Positions 1-5,086 of a stretch of 5,086 nt of DNA are shown here, piece by piece. Made by a program: the position numbers and the translations under genes. The stretch is from Deltaproteobacteria bacterium. GTDB lineage: Bacteria > Desulfobacterota > B13-G15 > RBG-16-54-18. The notes under the pieces are model-generated. The model had not been told where the DNA came from, ran no database searches, and worked only from the letters and a program-made list of their open reading frames with translations. How positions within the stretch are numbered: the stretch's first letter is position 1; each line of letters starts with the position of its first letter. The DNA lies in assembly GCA_003646745.1 (NCBI GenBank), contig QMLM01000132.1, positions 1-5,086 of the forward strand, given 5' to 3'.

Positions 1-300
1 CTTGGATAGCCATATAGGCCTCCTCCCGAGTCTTTGGACCATCCTTGGGATGGACGTAGCGAAAGATCACCTGTAAGTCCACGCTTGGGGGAAGTAACAC
101 CTCCTCATCTGGCGAGGGCTGGGCCTTATGATAAAACTCCTGGGTCATGTGCTCAAAGAGGGCCACCTGTTGCTTCAACCACTCCCTCAGGTCATCCTCC
201 CCCATCCCCATCTGTCTCAATAGGCCATGATAATCCTCAAGGGAGAAGAATTGTTTCTTCAAGGAACGCCAAAAGACCTCCGTCCCATCCATCTCAAAGG
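1..300 (-). other. SurA-like N-terminal region continuing the GHL10 frame
   Basis: This covers residues about 417-515 of the leftmost reading frame. The pattern is WRSLKKQFFSLEDYHGLL (426-443), MGMGEDDLREWLKQQVALFE (446-465), PSPDEEV (477-483), then VDLQVIFRYVHPKDGPKTRE (490-509) and EAYMAI. It resembles SurA/PpiC-type chaperones: a helix with 'F.S.E.Y...L...G..E.DLR..L..Q', a short helix, a 'v..eEv' element, then the 'V.L..I...V.P..G...R.EA' opening of a parvulin domain. SurA-type proteins fold outer-membrane proteins in the periplasm, which suits an exported chain. The usual opening of such proteins (a signal peptide, then 'VNG..I') is missing. The parvulin domain itself would lie left of the window, so catalytic status cannot be judged. 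The similarity is recognised by eye only. Confidence 0.5.
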
Positions 301-1546
301 GAGAAGGAGGTAAATTGACATCCTTAGATCTCCTTCTTACTTGGGGAAGGGAGGCAGGGAGGCGGTGCAGGGTCTTCTTCACCCGGATGATGTAGCCTTC
401 ATCTTGCCCCTTCATCCCTTGATAGGAAAAATAGCAGAATCCATCAATGCCTATCTCTTTAAGCCCCTGCACCTCTTGCTGGATCTCGGCTGGGGTCTTG
501 ATCCAGGCCCCCAGCCCGGCAAACACCGTCCCTCCCCCAGCCCGCCTTTTGGCCTCGGCCAACTGCGCCACCACCCGCATTTGATCACCGTGGTAGGCCA
601 TTGGGGCAACAAGATCCACATATCCATGGACGAGCCAGGTGGGCCAATCCTGTCCCTTGAGATAATATGCTATTTGAGGGTCGGGCAGTACCGCCGCAGA
701 GAGAATGACCTGGGGCCTTATAGAGGTCACTTCCCGGTGGACATCTCTCACCAACTCGGTAATATAGTAGCTTTTTGTCTCCGCCCACAGGGAATAATAA
801 TAGTAGTGCCAACGCAAGTGCAGGGGGAGCTCTCCTTTGATAAACCGCTCGGGCATGGGCTTTCTCACCCAGCGGGAAAGCAGTCGGGGATCCACCCCCC
901 AGCGCTGAATAAAGGCCTCCAGGGCCTCCCTGTTGAAGCCCCAACGGGGGCCTGGATAGCGGATAAAATCAAGGTGTATCCCATCCACATCATATCTATC
1001 GACCACCTCTTTGCATACCTGCAGGAAATGATCCCGGACCTGGGGGTTGGCAGGATCCAGGTATAAGCCCTCACTTGACTCCTTGGCCCTGTCATATCGA
1101 TCGTATTGGGCGAGGTTGCGCCCCTCCTCGTCCACAACCAACCACTCTGGGTGTAGATTGACAACGTGCTTGAAGGAACGGGGATAGGGAGGGGGATAAG
1201 GCCATACATAAAAGACGTTGAGCCAGGCGTGGATCTGTAACCCTGCGGCATGCCCCCGCTGCAAGATGTAGCTCAGGGGATCGTATTCGGGCGGGGTAGC
1301 AGCCAGAACCTCGGTTCGGGGCTCGATCTGGGAGCGATAGTAGGCATCTCCTCGGCCGTGGACCTGTATGAAGAGGAGGTTGAACTTCCCCTTTCTGGCG
1401 TCCCTCACGATTTCATCCAACACCGCGGGAGAGGCCAGCCGATACCTCACCACCCATATCCCCCTGCCCTCGTGCGGGAAACAACCACCAGTGGCGAGGC
1501 AGAGCAGAACCATCAATTTAAGGAAAAACAGACGGCGCTGCTTCAT
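1..1546 (-). CDS. GHL10 (DUF187) glycoside-hydrolase-like exported protein with SurA-like C-terminal extension (3' end beyond window)
   Basis: A frame open for 515 residues from the ATG at 1546 to the left edge without a stop. Residues 1-22 look like an export signal: basic MKQRR, a hydrophobic core, then LATGGC; Cys22 could be lipidated, but the lipobox (TGGC) is weak. Residues about 27-395 match the GHL10/DUF187 TIM-barrel family (YngK-like): GIWVVRY (29-35), FNLLFIQVHGRGDAYYRS (55-72), IHAWLNVFYVWP (105-116), GLYLDPANPQVRD (160-172), the hallmark VDGIHLDFIRYP (187-198) with Asp188 and Asp193, VILSAAVLPD (280-289), VDLVAPMAY (310-318) and IDGFCYFSY (367-375). The family is thought to act on extracellular or cell-wall glycans, but catalytic activity is poorly established. 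From about 417 the sequence changes character (see the separate entry). An AGAGGGGAG run directly precedes the ATG, which overlaps the binding-protein stop. Read codon by codon, I found no frameshift in the GHL10 part. Whether the C-terminal part belongs to the same protein is uncertain. Confidence 0.82.
   Translation of the reverse strand, partial: MKQRRLFFLKLMVLLCLATGGCFPHEGRGIWVVRYRLASPAVLDEIVRDARKGKFNLLFIQVHGRGDAYYRSQIEPRTEVLAATPPEYDPLSYILQRGHAAGLQIHAWLNVFYVWPYPPPYPRSFKHVVNLHPEWLVVDEEGRNLAQYDRYDRAKESSEGLYLDPANPQVRDHFLQVCKEVVDRYDVDGIHLDFIRYPGPRWGFNREALEAFIQRWGVDPRLLSRWVRKPMPERFIKGELPLHLRWHYYYYSLWAETKSYYITELVRDVHREVTSIRPQVILSAAVLPDPQIAYYLKGQDWPTWLVHGYVDLVAPMAYHGDQMRVVAQLAEAKRRAGGGTVFAGLGAWIKTPAEIQQEVQGLKEIGIDGFCYFSYQGMKGQDEGYIIRVKKTLHRLPASLPQVRRRSKDVNLPPSPFEMDGTEVFWRSLKKQFFSLEDYHGLLRQMGMGEDDLREWLKQQVALFEHMTQEFYHKAQPSPDEEVLLPPSVDLQVIFRYVHPKDGPKTREEAYMAIQ
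259..339 (-). other. Possible hidden gene boundary: TAA, ribosome-binding site and ATG in another frame
   Basis: Within the leftmost reading frame, another frame has TAA (339-337), AAGGAG (335-330), an 8-nt spacer and ATG (321-319), all in textbook order, but that ATG opens only a 20-codon frame (MSIYLLLPLRWMGRRSFGVP) ending at TGA 261-259. It falls exactly where the GHL10 domain ends and the SurA-like segment begins. It may be chance, a decayed gene junction, or the trace of indels. I do not call the 20-codon frame a gene. Confidence 0.3.
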
Positions 1547-3066
1547 CTCCCCTCTACATAAAGATCCTTTAAGGATGTATATTCACCCCCAGCATAAATT
1601 CGGAACCCTTTGAACCACTCTCTGATGACCACTAGGTTATCCCGGTACCAGAGGCTGGTATATACCGCATCCTCGGCCAAGATCTTCTGAATGCGGCTAT
1701 ACAGCCTTTTGCGTCTCCCCTTGTCGAGGGTGCGCCTTGAGGCTTCCAGCAACCTGTCTACCTCGGGGTTGCGATACCGGCCCCTATTGGCCCCATTGGG
1801 AGGGATGCTGCTGGAGTGAAAGAGGTAATAGAAGATATCTGGGTCCACCACCCCTATCCAGCGCAGGGAATATATTTGGAAGTTACCCTTCTTGATATCA
1901 TCGAAGAAGGTCCCCCATTCAAAGCTGCGGACCTCCAGACCGATACCCACCTTCTTCAGATATCCCTTTATGACCTGGGCGATTTCCCTCGACTCCATAT
2001 CGGTGGAGGTCTTGAAAGAAAGATAAAAGCGCATCTGTGGGCCATCTCCGTCGGGATCGGGAAACCCAGCGGCATCTAATAGTTCTTTGGCACGCTGAGG
2101 ATCGTAGTCGTAAACTTTTACATCCCCTTCGTAGGCCCAATTTAGGGGGGACAGAACCACCCCGTTGGCCTTTACTGCCAGCCCCTTCAGGGTGTGGTTG
2201 ATGATGGCGTCTCTGTCGATGGCATAAGAGATAGCCTGGCGCACCTCTTTTTGCCTCAAGATAGGATCGGTCAAGTTATAGCCCAGATATTGATATGTAA
2301 TCCCCCTCTCTTTGATGACCTGTACACCAGGGATTCTGCGCATAAACTTCACCGCGTAGGCAGGCACACAGTTCTGCAACAGGTCCACTCCCCCCTTTCT
2401 CATCTCCAGCAGACGAGTGGTAGTGTTAGCCAGAATTCGGAATTTGACCCAGTCGAGCCTCGGTCTCCCCTTGAAGTAGTTGGGGTTGGCGACCAGCACC
2501 AGCTCTTCTGCTGGCCTCCAGACCCGCAGGCGGAAGGGACCGGATCCCACGGGTGGGGACTTAAGCCGAAAGGGGCTCCCCCGAGGTACGATCCCCACCG
2601 TCAGGGTATAGGGAAAGGAGACATAGATTTCCTTCAAGGTGAACTTTATGGTATGTCTATCGATGACCTCGATGCTTCTCACAGGTGCGTAGGAGCCCCT
2701 TTTGGGGGAACCATTCCTGGGGTCCATGATGAAGGAAAAGGTGGCCCGTACATCTTCAGCTGTGACCTCCCTGCCATCGTGAAAGTACGCCCCCCTGCGC
2801 AGTCGGAATAGATAGGTAACCTCATCCAGTTGAGACCATAAATTGGCCAGATCGGGGACCAATCTCCCCCCCTCATCCAACTGCAAAAGCGAACTGTACA
2901 GCAGGGGAGCTATCCGTGCGGCCCTCGCCCCCACAGAAAAACGGGGGTCTAATGTGGATATACTCCCATCAAGCCCAACCCTTATACCCTTCCCGGGCAG
3001 GGTCTGTTTTGATCCACATGCCAGCAACAAAAACAGAGGGAGGATGATGAGGGTGAATCTACCCAT
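1543..3066 (-). CDS. ABC transporter substrate-binding lipoprotein, family 5 (peptide/nickel type)
   Basis: A 507-residue exported binding protein. The start at 3066 gives a lipoprotein signal peptide: MGR, a hydrophobic core (4-15), then the lipobox LLAC with the lipidated Cys at 17. An in-frame ATG at 3144 would bury this signal behind 26 residues and is rejected. The mature protein shows the SBP_bac_5 order: GLDGSISTLDPRFS (31-44), PDLANLW (71-77), YLFRLRRGAYFHDGREVTAEDV (85-106, the signature region), VGSGPFRL (173-180), LGYNLTD (261-267), VRQAISYAIDRDAI (275-288) and DPQRAKELLDAAGFPDPDGDG (322-342). The family (OppA, DppA, NikA) delivers oligopeptides, nickel, opines or oligosaccharides to an inner-membrane permease. 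The length is typical and the domain complete. No permease or ATPase gene is in the window, so the partner must be elsewhere. It starts 7 nt after the thioesterase stop without a clear ribosome-binding site, suggesting coupled translation, and its TGA overlaps the next ATG (ATGA, 1543-1546). The ligand is not predictable. Confidence 0.9.
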   Translation of the reverse strand: MGRFTLIILPLFLLLACGSKQTLPGKGIRVGLDGSISTLDPRFSVGARAARIAPLLYSSLLQLDEGGRLVPDLANLWSQLDEVTYLFRLRRGAYFHDGREVTAEDVRATFSFIMDPRNGSPKRGSYAPVRSIEVIDRHTIKFTLKEIYVSFPYTLTVGIVPRGSPFRLKSPPVGSGPFRLRVWRPAEELVLVANPNYFKGRPRLDWVKFRILANTTTRLLEMRKGGVDLLQNCVPAYAVKFMRRIPGVQVIKERGITYQYLGYNLTDPILRQKEVRQAISYAIDRDAIINHTLKGLAVKANGVVLSPLNWAYEGDVKVYDYDPQRAKELLDAAGFPDPDGDGPQMRFYLSFKTSTDMESREIAQVIKGYLKKVGIGLEVRSFEWGTFFDDIKKGNFQIYSLRWIGVVDPDIFYYLFHSSSIPPNGANRGRYRNPEVDRLLEASRRTLDKGRRKRLYSRIQKILAEDAVYTSLWYRDNLVVIREWFKGFRIYAGGEYTSLKDLYVEGR

Positions 3067-3073
3067 TTGAGTT

Positions 3074-3523
3074 TTAAGACGCGAGGCCTCGGGCCAGATA
3101 GGTGTAGTAAGGCTCGGGAATAGTCCTCGACCTCCCCTCGGCATCTACGCAAAGGTGCTTCGTCTCCCCCTCCACCAACGTCTGCTGTGTATTTTTTCTC
3201 AACACGAGATATTTGAAGATTACCGAGCGCCTATCTAGGGCATACAAAGAAGTCTTCACCACGATCAACTCATCGTATCTAGCGGGCTGCCGATATTTGC
3301 AGTAGGCCTCCGCCACCACCAGCCGATATCCCAACTCCTCCAGCTCAAGGTAATTGAAACCCCTCTGGCGGCAATATTCGGACCTGCCCATCTCAAACCA
3401 GACCAGGTAATTGGCATAATAGACCACCCCCATGAGATCGGTCTCCGCATAGCGGACCCTCAGCTCTAACTCCACGTAATCGTCTCCCTTATAAACTCGC
3501 CGGCCCAACTTCCTTCCTCTCAT
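3074..3523 (-). CDS. Acyl-CoA thioesterase, YbgC/FadM hotdog family
   Basis: A 149-residue single hotdog domain that should hydrolyse acyl-CoA thioesters in the cytoplasm. The diagnostic stretch is RVRYAETDLMGVVYYANYL (22-40): the aspartate at 29 aligns with the catalytic Asp of 4-hydroxybenzoyl-CoA thioesterase and YbgC, and the GVVYYANY helix start is the family hallmark. Downstream are the expected strands (YRLVVAEAYCKYRQPARYDE, then KYLVLRK and VEGETKHLCVD). Substrate range (short-chain, aromatic or phospholipid-related acyl-CoA) cannot be told from sequence. The ATG at 3523 overlaps the radical SAM stop by one base (TAATG), which favours coupled initiation. However, a GTG at 3475 is preceded by AAGGGAG (3490-3484) at 8-nt spacing and would give 133 residues, close to the usual YbgC length; the extra 16 residues are basic and unlike the domain. 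YbgC often sits with tol-pal genes, which are not seen here, so I give no gene symbol. Confidence 0.87.
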   Translation of the reverse strand: MRGRKLGRRVYKGDDYVELELRVRYAETDLMGVVYYANYLVWFEMGRSEYCRQRGFNYLELEELGYRLVVAEAYCKYRQPARYDELIVVKTSLYALDRRSVIFKYLVLRKNTQQTLVEGETKHLCVDAEGRSRTIPEPYYTYLARGLAS

Positions 3524-4395
3524 TAAAGAGCCCGGAAGTATTCGGGACGCAGTAGGCTGGGGTCCCTCCTGGTCAGCACCTCATGGATGAGTTTGAGGGT
3601 GGCCTCCTTGTCCTTGGGCATCCTCGCTTTGATGGGGAGGTAATTGGAGGCGTGATTGGAGAAAAACAGCCCATGCATCTCGGTATGGGCAATCATAATA
3701 CCCAACTCTTCAATCAACTCAAAGGGGCTAGGGAGGACGAAATCTCCCCTTTCTATCTCCTCATAGATAGGGGTACCGGGAACGATGATCAAGGACAGGG
3801 CCCCTACATAATCGGGGTCCATCTCCGTGAGGATTCGGCCAGTGGCGATGGCATGCTCCTTGCTCCTGTGCCTGCCTCCAATTCCTAACAAGACTGTCAC
3901 GGAAAGCTTTATTCCCGCCTCCTTCACCATTCTGCCTGCCCGTACTAATTTCTCATAAGTGGTCCCCTTTCTGACCCTATCCAGAACCACCTGATCACCT
4001 GATTCTACCCCCAAATAGATGATCCCAAGCCCCGCTTCTTTAAGTTCACGGAGGTGTTCCTCTCCCTTTTTCAGAACCCCTTTGGCATTGGCATAGATTC
4101 CTACCCTCCTGAGGTGGGGGAACTTCTCCCTCAGGTAGTCCATGACCTCCATCAATCTAGGTTGGGGGACGATAAGGGCATCGCCATCGGCCAAAAAGAC
4201 CTTCTCTATGGCCCAGCCGAACTGAGAGGCCTCGTCGATGTCCTCTTTGATCTCCTGGAAGGTCTTTATCCTGAACTTTTTGTCCTTATATGAAGGACAA
4301 AAAGTACATTTATTATGTGAGCAACCTACTGTAATCTGGAGAATCAGGCTGTCCGCTTCGCTGGGAGGACGATATATGGTCCCCTCGTACTTCAT
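3523..4395 (-). CDS. Radical SAM protein (COG1032-like, CX4CX2C)
   Basis: A 290-residue enzyme predicted to bind a [4Fe-4S] cluster and cleave S-adenosylmethionine to a radical. The N-terminus runs into QITVGCSHNKCTFC, placing cysteines at 25, 30 and 33. Their spacing is CX4CX2C rather than the canonical CX3CX2C. Further family-like features are ADGDAL (69-74), a GVESG strand (129-133, with the Glu common to this fold), a glycine-rich LLGIGG (169-174) and VPGTPIYEE (205-213). No extra cysteine cluster, B12-binding domain or TRAM domain is present, so it is a minimal TIM-barrel protein without an auxiliary cluster. I recall similar proteins in bacteria and archaea annotated only as radical SAM, sometimes loosely as YgiQ- or coproporphyrinogen-oxidase-like; the substrate is unknown. 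The ATG at 4395 follows a GAGGG (4405-4401) at good spacing. The gene starts 33 nt after the FtsB-like stop and its TAA shares one base with the next ATG (TAATG). A perfect hairpin covers the cysteine codons. Confidence 0.87.
   Translation of the reverse strand: MKYEGTIYRPPSEADSLILQITVGCSHNKCTFCPSYKDKKFRIKTFQEIKEDIDEASQFGWAIEKVFLADGDALIVPQPRLMEVMDYLREKFPHLRRVGIYANAKGVLKKGEEHLRELKEAGLGIIYLGVESGDQVVLDRVRKGTTYEKLVRAGRMVKEAGIKLSVTVLLGIGGRHRSKEHAIATGRILTEMDPDYVGALSLIIVPGTPIYEEIERGDFVLPSPFELIEELGIMIAHTEMHGLFFSNHASNYLPIKARMPKDKEATLKLIHEVLTRRDPSLLRPEYFRAL
4275..4305. repeat. Perfect 13-bp inverted repeat, 5-nt loop, inside radical SAM gene
   Basis: Left arm ACTTTTTGTCCTT (4275-4287), loop 4288-4292, right arm AAGGACAAAAAGT (4293-4305). 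The arms are exact reverse complements and the symmetry stops at both ends. In the minus-strand mRNA it would fold into a stem encoding residues around TFCPSYKDKK, including the third cluster cysteine. It lies inside the coding region with no following U-run, so it is not a typical terminator. Role unknown; it may be only a by-product of the coded protein sequence. Confidence 0.75.
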
Positions 4396-4428
4396 AATAT
4401 CCCTCAGCTTCCACAGCTGTCAAAGAAA

Positions 4429-4752
4429 TTAATCCTCTGATCCTTCCTTTTCAACCCTTTCATTCTCGAAGATAAAGAGGACCTCGTTCTCCTTGATCAG
4501 CCCCAGATCCCTCCTAGCTACTGACTCCAAATATCGGGGGTCTTCCCTCAGGCGTCTGATCTCCTCCCTGAGCCTCTTATTTTCCTCCCGCATCTGGCTT
4601 GTGTCATTGACGATCCTGTTAAGTTGCCTTTTAAGCTGGACGATCTTGATTACCCCTTTTTCCCCAAAGAGGGCAAAATACCATACCAGCAAGATGATCC
4701 CAATCAAAAGGAATATAACCCCTTTCTTTTTTATCTGGGAGCTGCGCTTCAT
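4429..4752 (-). CDS. ftsB: FtsB/DivIC-type septum formation initiator
   Basis: A 107-residue single-pass membrane protein. Residues 1-10 are basic (MKRSSQIKKK), 11-29 form one hydrophobic membrane segment, and about 35-70 are a charged heptad-like coiled coil rich in Leu, Arg and Glu. The C-terminal signature is DPRYLESVARRDLGLIKENE (71-90) followed by VLFIFE. This order and length match the FtsB/DivIC family, which bridges FtsL and FtsQ (DivIB) in the divisome; the coiled coil would sit in the periplasm. I chose the ATG at 4752 because it forms an ATGA overlap with the stop of the TonB-family gene and gives the expected short basic N-terminus; an upstream in-frame ATG at 4785 adds 11 residues without improving the fit. 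In many bacteria ftsB neighbours eno or cell-wall genes; neither is visible here. The tail after 96 is acidic and variable. The family call is secure; FtsB versus DivIC naming follows the diderm assumption. Confidence 0.88.
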   Translation of the reverse strand: MKRSSQIKKKGVIFLLIGIILLVWYFALFGEKGVIKIVQLKRQLNRIVNDTSQMREENKRLREEIRRLREDPRYLESVARRDLGLIKENEVLFIFENERVEKEGSED

Positions 4753-5086
4753 CTCAATACCGACCTCACAGAGATCACCCCCCACATCTCCACCTGGGGA
4801 ACATCCTTGGGTAAAGGGTTAAACCGATATCTTTTAATGTGGTTTATAGCCGCCAACTCTACTTGGGCGTCCCCCTTAACGAGGGGGATAACTTTGCCCA
4901 CCGTGCCATTGGGGAGAACCCAAAATTTTAGCAAAACATCGGTCTCCACCGTGACCTTTACCTTAGCAGGGGGAGGGACATACAGGACCTTTCGGCTGGC
5001 TGCTGGCCCTTTTATCCCCAACTTTAAAGTCTCCGGCTGCGGCACAGGCCTGACAACCCTTCTCCCCTCCCGCTTTATCTCCTTCA
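4749..5086 (-). CDS. TonB-family protein, C-terminal domain (5' end beyond window)
   Basis: The frame is open to the right edge of the window, so about 111 C-terminal residues are seen and the true start lies outside. A GTG at 5045-5043 is internal to the open frame and there is no reason to treat it as the start. The visible part begins with a basic stretch (KEIKREGRRVV), then a Pro-containing linker, then a compact domain with the motif LLKFWVLPNGTVGKVIPL, a run ending AINHIKRYRFNPLP, and a final strand (VEMWGVISVRSVL). This is the layout of a TonB C-terminal domain: two strands around 'PNGTV', a helix with 'RYRFNPLP', and a last strand. In the family the N-terminus is a membrane anchor energised by ExbB/ExbD and this domain contacts outer-membrane partners in the periplasm; neither anchor nor ExbBD genes are in view. 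Its TGA overlaps the next gene's ATG (ATGA, 4749-4752), implying translational coupling. TonB-like proteins of this form may serve in gliding or adhesion rather than iron uptake. Confidence 0.8.
   Translation of the reverse strand, partial: KEIKREGRRVVRPVPQPETLKLGIKGPAASRKVLYVPPPAKVKVTVETDVLLKFWVLPNGTVGKVIPLVKGDAQVELAAINHIKRYRFNPLPKDVPQVEMWGVISVRSVLR

Noticed and set aside
34..318. A 94-codon plus-strand frame near the left edge
   Set aside because: Its Pro/Ser-rich translation is low in information, while the opposite strand reads as a charged, helix-rich protein segment.
341..1066. A 241-codon open frame on the plus strand
   Set aside because: It lies antisense to the well-supported GHL10 domain, contains no recognisable domain, and is rich in Pro, Gly and His as expected of a shadow frame.
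2194..2811. A 205-codon open frame on the plus strand
   Set aside because: It is antisense to the conserved signature region of the family 5 binding protein; no domain or plausible ribosome-binding site supports it.
3082..3091. The 10-nt palindrome CGAGGCCTCG near the end of the thioesterase gene
   Set aside because: It lies in coding sequence without loop or T-run, and short palindromes of this kind are expected by chance.
3067..3144. In-frame upstream start for the binding protein at 3144
   Set aside because: It would place 26 Pro/Arg-rich residues before a clear lipoprotein signal peptide and overlap the thioesterase gene.
4405..4419. CAGCT-5nt-AGCTG inverted repeat in the 33-nt gap before the radical SAM gene
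   Set aside because: The stem is only 5 bp, has no T-run, and overlaps the ribosome-binding region; it is too weak to call a terminator or regulator.
4753..4785. Upstream ATG at 4785 for the FtsB-like protein
   Set aside because: The ATGA overlap at 4752 and the basic N-terminus directly before the membrane segment fit better.

Overview
The window is a single, tightly packed gene run that lies entirely on the minus strand and is read from the right edge (5086) to the left edge (1). In transcription order it holds: the C-terminal end of a TonB-family protein; a short FtsB/DivIC-type septum protein; a radical SAM enzyme with an unusual cysteine spacing; a hotdog acyl-CoA thioesterase of the YbgC/FadM type; a peptide-type (family 5) ABC-transporter substrate-binding lipoprotein; and a GHL10 (DUF187) glycoside-hydrolase-like secreted protein whose frame runs on into a SurA-like segment and leaves the window. 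The junctions are -4, +33, -1, +7 and -4 nt. There is no room for a promoter or terminator, and one transcript starting right of the window is the simplest reading. I see no RNA gene, insertion sequence, CRISPR array or attachment site, and no gene-free stretch longer than 33 nt.

Organism: a diderm bacterium is likely, because there is a TonB-family protein, two exported proteins that look lipid-anchored, and a SurA-like periplasmic segment. GC content is moderate, and AGG/AGA arginine and ATA isoleucine codons are common. That codon habit, together with the form of the TonB C-terminal domain and the radical SAM protein, reminds me of Desulfobacterota ('deltaproteobacteria') and related, possibly thermophilic, lineages. 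This is an impression from the sequence, not a placement.

Function: the genes lean toward the cell envelope. TonB and FtsB span the inner membrane into the periplasm; the binding protein and the GHL10 protein are exported; YbgC-type thioesterases are often, though not only, linked to envelope lipid metabolism. The radical SAM enzyme has no evident place in that theme. The binding protein has no permease or ATPase partner here, so its substrate is open.

The observations most worth a second look are the GHL10/SurA-like reading frame (1-400), including a ribosome-binding-site/ATG arrangement hidden in another frame at its junction; a perfect 13-bp hairpin inside the radical SAM gene at its cluster cysteines (4275-4305); and the CX4CX2C cysteine spacing itself. 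I do not see a clear candidate for a wholly new system.
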